Source of the DNA: Spirochaetales bacterium | GTDB lineage: Bacteria; Spirochaetota; Spirochaetia; SZUA-6; DRHE01 | DNA length: 11,687 bases | Direction: 5' to 3' | Assembly (NCBI GenBank): GCA_016935715.1 | Contig: JAFGQJ010000355.1 | Location: 1-11,687, forward strand | In this document: one piece after another, positions 7,845 to 11,687 of the stretch | Layout: every line of letters begins with the position of its first letter | How positions within the stretch are numbered: position 1 is the stretch's first letter | Translations under genes and position numbers: made by a program | Notes under the pieces: model-generated | What the model was told of the DNA's origin: nothing | Seen by the model: only the letters and a program-made list of their open reading frames with translations | Databases searched by the model: none

Positions 7845-8902
7845 GCTGTGGATCCTCCCTCACGGATGCCGGCGGAGAGGCACATCTCCTTGAAGCGAAG
7901 CAGGTGTTCTCTGGGGGTGTCCAGAGGAACGCAGCCGCAGCCCCAGACGTAGTTGTTCATCCCCGCCGATTTTTGTGCGAGCGTCTCGATCGGCCTTTCC
8001 AGGCCCTCCCAATCCCCCCGTTCGATCTGTTTCGGGTCGAGACAACCGCGGATGACCATCCCGCTGCCCGCTGACTGGATCTTCTTCCTCATGAAGCTGA
8101 AATCGGTCATGTAGTCCGCGACGACCAGGGAAGTGTCGACCTCGATGAAAAACTCGATCAGGATGCTGGTGTCTCCGCCCATGATCACCGCGGGAGCCGG
8201 CGTGGTGTACTTCTCCTTGACGGCCCGGATGACTCTCTTCTCGTAGGGCACGACGAAATCCCGGAAGATGTCGGGGCTGATCAGGGGCAGAGTGGCCCAG
8301 GATTCGTAGACATTGACGCCCACACCCACGGAAGACAGACGGCAGGCGTGGGAAACCGACAGGGCGGTCGTTTTCTCCAGGAGCTCATGGACCGTAGAGG
8401 GCCGCTCGTAGATGTCCATGATGAACCTGTCGAATCCGCGCAGCTCCACCGCCTGGGAGAAAGGACCGCCCATGCAGGCGTAGACCATGGTCCGGTCCCC
8501 CACCTCCCGCATCACCGTGCGGGAAGCATCGATGATCAGCCCGAGCCTGTTGCCGCCCGCACCCTCCTCGGGAACTTCGAGCCCGGAGGCGTCGAGGGTG
8601 TCCATCCCGCCCAGGGGATGGCCGTCGATGGCGGGGATCGAACGGTCGGTGAAGCGCTTCACCGGACAGCCGAAGGCCTCCGCCTCGATGTTGTAGATGT
8701 CGATCCCCACGGTGATCAGGTCGTGCCCGTAGGCCAGGAAGGAATCGACGGCGGCCCGAGCCATCAGATCCGCGTCCGTGGAGGCCTGCGAAGGGGTGAC
8801 ACCGATTACCGCGGCCCCGTGCTCGTAGATCGAGGGAACGAAGGGCACCCGGTCGGGCTTTTCCCCGTCGAAAACCAGATTCATGCGCTGCAAAGAGTTC
8901 AC
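7841..8902 (-). CDS. UroD-superfamily protein, MtaA/CmuA-like, altered His-x-Cys
   Basis: A 353-residue protein starting at GTG 8902, with AAGAGGT eight bases upstream. The in-frame ATG six codons later has no such site. The N-terminus (MNLVFDGEKPDRVPFVP) is the classic opening of MtaA/MtbA-type proteins, and CMGGPFSQAVELRGFDRF (143-160) matches their 'GPfT.a..l.G.e.f' segment. The metal site is altered. IMGGDT (240-245) replaces HICGDT, so both His and Cys are lost there, while the C-terminal loop has GCGCVPLDTP (321-330) with Cys322 and Cys324. By homology it would be a cobamide-dependent methyltransferase or a decarboxylase. No corrinoid-binding protein or reductive activator is encoded nearby, so neither role is supported. 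It follows the TRAP membrane subunit by 15 bases and overlaps the next UroD-like gene by four, implying coupled expression. Confidence 0.84.
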   Translation of the reverse strand: MNSLQRMNLVFDGEKPDRVPFVPSIYEHGAAVIGVTPSQASTDADLMARAAVDSFLAYGHDLITVGIDIYNIEAEAFGCPVKRFTDRSIPAIDGHPLGGMDTLDASGLEVPEEGAGGNRLGLIIDASRTVMREVGDRTMVYACMGGPFSQAVELRGFDRFIMDIYERPSTVHELLEKTTALSVSHACRLSSVGVGVNVYESWATLPLISPDIFRDFVVPYEKRVIRAVKEKYTTPAPAVIMGGDTSILIEFFIEVDTSLVVADYMTDFSFMRKKIQSAGSGMVIRGCLDPKQIERGDWEGLERPIETLAQKSAGMNNYVWGCGCVPLDTPREHLLRFKEMCLSAGIREGGSTA

Positions 8903-8917
8903 GATTCAATACCTCTT

Positions 8918-10207
8918 CTATCTGCCGGGATAAAACAGAGAGTTTACCGCCAGTGACAACTGCGGTACGAAAAGAACCAGGATCGTCACGACCAGGATGA
9001 CGATGAAGAAAGGCATCATCGCTTTGATGCTTTTCTCCAGCGGAATTCTTCCTATCGAGCAGGAGATGAACAGAAACGCCCCGACCGGTGGTGTGATGGC
9101 GCCCAGCTGCATCGTGATGACCATGAACACGCCGAAGTGAATGGGTTCGAATCCCATGGCCGTTCCGGCGGCCAGCAGCGCGGAGGAGAACATGGCGATC
9201 AGCACCGGGACGTCTATGAAGCAGCCCAGGACCAGGAGGAGCAGCATCAGAACCAGGGAAGCCAGGTAGCGGTTGCCGATGCCCTCCACCGCGAACTGGA
9301 CCAGGACGTTCTGGAAGTTCAGGCGCACCAGGATGTTGGACAGAACACCGGCCATGGCAATGCTGATCATCACCACCGCAGTCGTGATCGCGGAATCGAT
9401 CAAGATCTTGGGCAGTTTTTTCAGGGTGAGCTGCCTGGATATCACGAATCCGTAAAACAGCCCGTACACGGAAGCGGCTATCCCCGACTCCGTGGGGGTG
9501 AACACGCCGAACACGATTCCGAAGAGGATGATCATGGGCATGATCAGCGCACCGACGGATCTTGCGGCGGTTACCAAGAGGTTCCTGATCCCGAACTTCG
9601 TGGCCGGAAGGTCGTATTTCCGGATCCGGTAGTACAGGCGATGCACGGTCATCAGGCCCAGTCCCACCAGCACTCCCGGGACGAGGCCGCCGAGAAAAAG
9701 CTTGCCCACGGACAGCTCCGTGTAGTAGGCATACATGATCATGGCGATGCTCGGGGGGATGATCGGGCCGATCATCGACGACGAGGCGGTAACTGCAACG
9801 GCATAGTCGCTGTCGTATCCCTGTTTGACCATGGAGGGAATCATTACCGAGCCGATGGCCGAGGCATCGGCCGCTCCCGAACCCTGTATGCCGGCGAAGA
9901 CCATGGAGGAGAGGATATTCACGTGTCCGAGCCCGCCCTTGAACTGCCCCACCACCGCGTTGGCAAAGGAGACGATGCGGTCGGTGATCTTCGACTCGGT
10001 CATGATGTTTCCAGCCAGGATGAAGAACGGAATGGCCATCAGGCAGAAGGAATCGATCCCTCCGAATATCTTGATGATCACCACCGAGAAGGGGATATGC
10101 AGTATCAACATGAAAACCAGGGAGGTCAGGAGGGTGGCCAGAAATACCGGCAGCCCCGCGAATATCAGGGCGATCAGCATGACGAAAATGAGAACTACGT
10201 ACAGCAC
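8918..10207 (-). CDS. dctM: TRAP transporter large permease subunit, DctM type
   Basis: A 429-residue membrane protein with about eleven or twelve hydrophobic helices, the usual length for an unfused DctM/SiaM-like subunit. It is the ion-coupled translocating component that moves a captured solute, usually an organic acid, across the inner membrane using a sodium or proton gradient. Diagnostic segments are FAGIQGSGAADASAIGSVMIP (split here as FAGIQGSG, 104-111, and AADASAIGS, 112-120), IGPIIPPS (146-153), FTPTESGIAA (236-245), GCFIDVPVLI (328-337) and AITPPVGA (370-377). The start is GTG 10207, preceded by GAGGAGG at five bases. That site overlaps the stop codon of the small-subunit gene, implying translational coupling. 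The gene ends 15 bases before the first UroD-like gene, linking transport to metabolism. The symbol names the subunit type, not a C4-dicarboxylate specificity. Confidence 0.95.
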   Translation of the reverse strand: MLYVVLIFVMLIALIFAGLPVFLATLLTSLVFMLILHIPFSVVIIKIFGGIDSFCLMAIPFFILAGNIMTESKITDRIVSFANAVVGQFKGGLGHVNILSSMVFAGIQGSGAADASAIGSVMIPSMVKQGYDSDYAVAVTASSSMIGPIIPPSIAMIMYAYYTELSVGKLFLGGLVPGVLVGLGLMTVHRLYYRIRKYDLPATKFGIRNLLVTAARSVGALIMPMIILFGIVFGVFTPTESGIAASVYGLFYGFVISRQLTLKKLPKILIDSAITTAVVMISIAMAGVLSNILVRLNFQNVLVQFAVEGIGNRYLASLVLMLLLLVLGCFIDVPVLIAMFSSALLAAGTAMGFEPIHFGVFMVITMQLGAITPPVGAFLFISCSIGRIPLEKSIKAMMPFFIVILVVTILVLFVPQLSLAVNSLFYPGR

Positions 10208-10212
10208 TCCGG

Positions 10213-10219
10213 CCTCCTC
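10213..10219 (-). promoter_or_regulatory. Shine-Dalgarno site overlapping the dctQ-like stop
   Basis: On the minus strand, GAGGAGG lies five bases before the GTG start of the large TRAP permease. It shares bases with the TGA stop (10218-10220) of the small permease gene. This arrangement favours termination-reinitiation coupling of the two membrane subunits. Confidence 0.75.
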
Positions 10220-10712
10220 AGCCCCGTTCGCTTCTCATCTGGGAGAAGGGATGTTCTCCATGGATCAGGATGAGGATGTAATCCAGAAGGATGATCGCGC
10301 TTCCGACCGGGATCGCCGCGTAGAAGTAGGAGATCGATATCGGAAGAGACTGGATCACGGTTTGGAGGTTGTCGATAACGCGGATCACGCCGTAGTAAAT
10401 CACCACGGCGAGAGAACAGATGATCCCCACCTGAGAGACCTTCTTGATGATTACGATCGTCCTATCGGAGAAGAGCTTGCGCAGGAAATATTCCAGGTTC
10501 AGATGAGAGCTTTCCCGCACACCGACGCTGGCCGCCAGGAATATCAACCAGATGTTGAGATAGCGCATGATTTCATCCACCCAGCTCAACGCGTTGATGC
10601 CGGGTGTGTAGCGCATGACGATCTGAACCGCGCCGATCACGATGATAAAGCTCAATATGGCGATGATCAGAACATTCCTGACCGCATTGATGACCCTGTA
10701 GACTGATTTCAT
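10218..10712 (-). CDS. dctQ: TRAP transporter small permease subunit, DctQ type
   Basis: A 164-residue four-helix membrane protein, the small subunit that pairs with the large permease in TRAP transporters. Hydrophobic segments lie at about residues 12-32, 50-66, 90-110 and 128-150. The family signature W-x-D-E-x-x-R-Y is seen in SWVDEIMRYLNIWLIF (43-58), and SSHLNLEYF (68-76) matches the usual 'HI..d' position. YFYAAIPVGS before the last helix is also typical. ATG 10712 was chosen because it follows a purine-rich stretch (AAAGGACGAGGGTGGA) and gives the normal length. A TTG start at 10802 would add 30 non-hydrophobic residues that overlap the candidate promoter region. The gap to the binding-protein gene upstream is 162 bases and holds a terminator. 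Confidence 0.92.
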   Translation of the reverse strand: MKSVYRVINAVRNVLIIAILSFIIVIGAVQIVMRYTPGINALSWVDEIMRYLNIWLIFLAASVGVRESSHLNLEYFLRKLFSDRTIVIIKKVSQVGIICSLAVVIYYGVIRVIDNLQTVIQSLPISISYFYAAIPVGSAIILLDYILILIHGEHPFSQMRSERG

Positions 10713-10758
10713 TCCACCCTCGTCCTTTAGAGATTCAGAGGATACACTCGCCTGCCGT

Positions 10759-10787
10759 AGGATACCATGCATCCCGGCTCTTGTCGA
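10759..10787 (-). promoter_or_regulatory. Candidate sigma-70-type promoter for the membrane and enzyme genes
   Basis: On the minus strand TCGACA (10782-10787, five of six matches to TTGACA) is separated by exactly 17 bases from TATCCT (10759-10764, four of six matches to TATAAT). It lies between the terminator after the binding-protein gene and the small permease start. It could restart transcription of the downstream genes. Matches of this quality also occur by chance, so this is a weak call. Confidence 0.3.
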
Positions 10788-10823
10788 AGTTCCCTCACTC
10801 AAAGCCGATCATTGGGGATTCTC

Positions 10824-10854
10824 AAAAAACGGGGTGCCTCGCAGACACCCCGTT
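10824..10854 (-). terminator. Rho-independent terminator/attenuator after the DctP gene
   Basis: On the minus strand AACGGGGTG (10846-10854) pairs perfectly over nine base pairs with CACCCCGTT (10828-10836) around a nine-base loop, and six T follow at once (10829-10824). This is a textbook intrinsic terminator 20 bases after the binding-protein stop. Because the membrane and enzyme genes continue on the same strand, it most likely acts as a partial terminator that makes the binding protein more abundant than the membrane subunits. Confidence 0.88.
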
Positions 10855-10874
10855 GGACTTCGATGGGCAATCGA

Positions 10875-11687
10875 TCAGTCGATCGCCGTTATTTTGTCGA
10901 TGAAATCCTCCCACTCAGGTCCTCTTGCCTTGAACTCATCCATCATGGGTTTCGTCAGCCGGACGAAATCGTTGATGTCCTGGACCTCGTTTACGATCAC
11001 CCCTTCGTCGATCAGCTTCTGAAGTGAAGCCTCCTGGGCTTCCAGGTCGATCTTGTTCTGATAGGCCGCCGCCTTCCGCGCCGAGTCCATGACGATCTTC
11101 TGGACGTCCTGGGGCAGTGAATCGTACCACTCCTTGTTGAAGAAGTAGAACACGCACGATGCATTGTGGTAGGTCTTGCTCATGTATTTTGCCTGCTCGT
11201 GGAACTTCATGGAGTAGATCATGTCGGGGGACGCTTCCATGCCGTCGATGACGCCGGTCTGCAGAGCCGTGTAGATGTCATTCCAGTCGGTGGTGATACC
11301 ACCGGCGCCGAGGGCCTCGAACATCTGCACGAACACGGGATTGGGACCGCGCATCTTCAGGCCCTGGAGATCCGCGGGCGTACCGATGGGCCGTCTCTTG
11401 ACCAGCATGTGGCGGAACCCCATGTTCTGGCCGCCCACGGCAATGAAGTTATGGGGGGCCAGGAGTTTGGAGACTTCCCCCTCGATTCCATTCAGGACCC
11501 TCACGAAGTGATCCTCATCCTTGAACAGATAGGGGAGGTCCACCGCCTGCAGCTGGGGAACGTAGGCGCCGGGACCTGTTCCGGGAGCCGACACGACCAT
11601 CTCCAACGATCCGGTCTTGCACATTTCCACCTGCTCTCTCTGATTGCCCAGCTCGCTGCCGAAATTCGCGGTGGCCTTGATGCGTCC
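10875..11687 (-). CDS. dctP: TRAP transporter solute-binding protein, DctP family, missing N-terminus
   Basis: The gene enters from the right edge; the frame is open to base 11687 and stops with TGA at 10875-10877. About 270 residues are visible of a usual 330 or so, so the signal peptide and first lobe strand are missing. The visible start, SELGNQREQVEMCKTGSLEM, matches the 'g.LG.erE..E.v..G.ldm' segment of DctP proteins. AVDLPYLFKDEDH, the KMRGPNP segment (codon 11349-11351 for Arg) and DIYTALQTGVIDGME are all family landmarks. The Arg in this segment corresponds to the residue that binds the ligand's carboxylate in characterised TRAP binding proteins. An organic acid, such as a sugar acid, is therefore the likely cargo. 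It works outside the inner membrane and hands ligand to the DctQ/DctM pair encoded downstream. The symbol reflects family only. Confidence 0.93.
   Translation of the reverse strand, partial: GRIKATANFGSELGNQREQVEMCKTGSLEMVVSAPGTGPGAYVPQLQAVDLPYLFKDEDHFVRVLNGIEGEVSKLLAPHNFIAVGGQNMGFRHMLVKRRPIGTPADLQGLKMRGPNPVFVQMFEALGAGGITTDWNDIYTALQTGVIDGMEASPDMIYSMKFHEQAKYMSKTYHNASCVFYFFNKEWYDSLPQDVQKIVMDSARKAAAYQNKIDLEAQEASLQKLIDEGVIVNEVQDINDFVRLTKPMMDEFKARGPEWEDFIDKITAID

Noticed and set aside
6792..8902. Heme biosynthesis enzyme HemE for the UroD-like genes
   Set aside because: The N-terminal porphyrin-binding Arg-rich motif of HemE is absent and the genes sit in a transport/oxidoreductase operon.
9137..10273. 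Long plus-strand open frame opposite the large TRAP permease (and similar ones at 4689-5663, 5593-6495, 8348-8956)
   Set aside because: These are antisense shadows of GC-rich genes. Their products are His/Gly/Asp/Arg-rich or low in complexity and show no domain.
10713..10802. TTG start at 10802 for the small TRAP permease
   Set aside because: It would add 30 non-hydrophobic residues beyond the usual length, whereas ATG 10712 follows a good purine-rich site.
4539..11687. Complete corrinoid O-demethylase system
   Set aside because: No cobalamin-binding protein, MtrH-like methyltransferase or reductive activator is encoded in the window.

Overview
The window looks like the chromosome of a carbohydrate- and acid-scavenging heterotrophic bacterium. 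It holds eleven densely packed genes, many GTG starts, purine-rich Shine-Dalgarno sites and operons with ATGA overlaps. Fairly high and uneven GC, an ABC sugar importer without a local ATPase, and a TRAP transporter next to UroD-like and Gfo/Idh/MocA genes would suit an anaerobic lineage such as Spirochaetota or Bacillota. That taxonomic guess is an inference of low confidence, because no rRNA or other marker gene is present.

Left half, plus strand (1-4429): a sugar-type ABC importer operon cut by the window edge. It runs from the C-terminal part of a family 1 solute-binding protein, through an intercistronic hairpin, to a MalF/UgpA-like permease, a MalG/UgpE-like permease and a 605-residue DUF4091 (GH123-like) putative glycosidase with no signal peptide. 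The natural reading is uptake of a glycan fragment followed by cytoplasmic hydrolysis. The ATPase must be encoded elsewhere.

Middle (4430-4538): a short convergent intergenic region. Four 15-bp GC-rich tandem repeats with G-quadruplex potential lie directly against the stop codon of the last minus-strand gene.

Right half, minus strand (4539-11687, read right to left): a TRAP transporter and enzyme operon. It starts with a DctP-type binding protein whose N-terminus is outside the window. A clear rho-independent terminator and a candidate promoter follow, then dctQ-like and dctM-like membrane subunits, two different UroD-superfamily proteins, and two different Gfo/Idh/MocA oxidoreductases. The enzyme genes are tightly coupled: two 4-nt overlaps and a 19-nt gap.

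The most interesting part is the TRAP / UroD / UroD / Gfo / Gfo cassette. It looks like a complete import-and-convert module for an organic acid or sugar acid. Both UroD-like proteins have lost part of the His-x-Cys...Cys zinc site of the methyltransferase branch (MtaA/MtbA/CmuA), and no corrinoid protein is present. Their chemistry therefore cannot be read from homology and may be undescribed.
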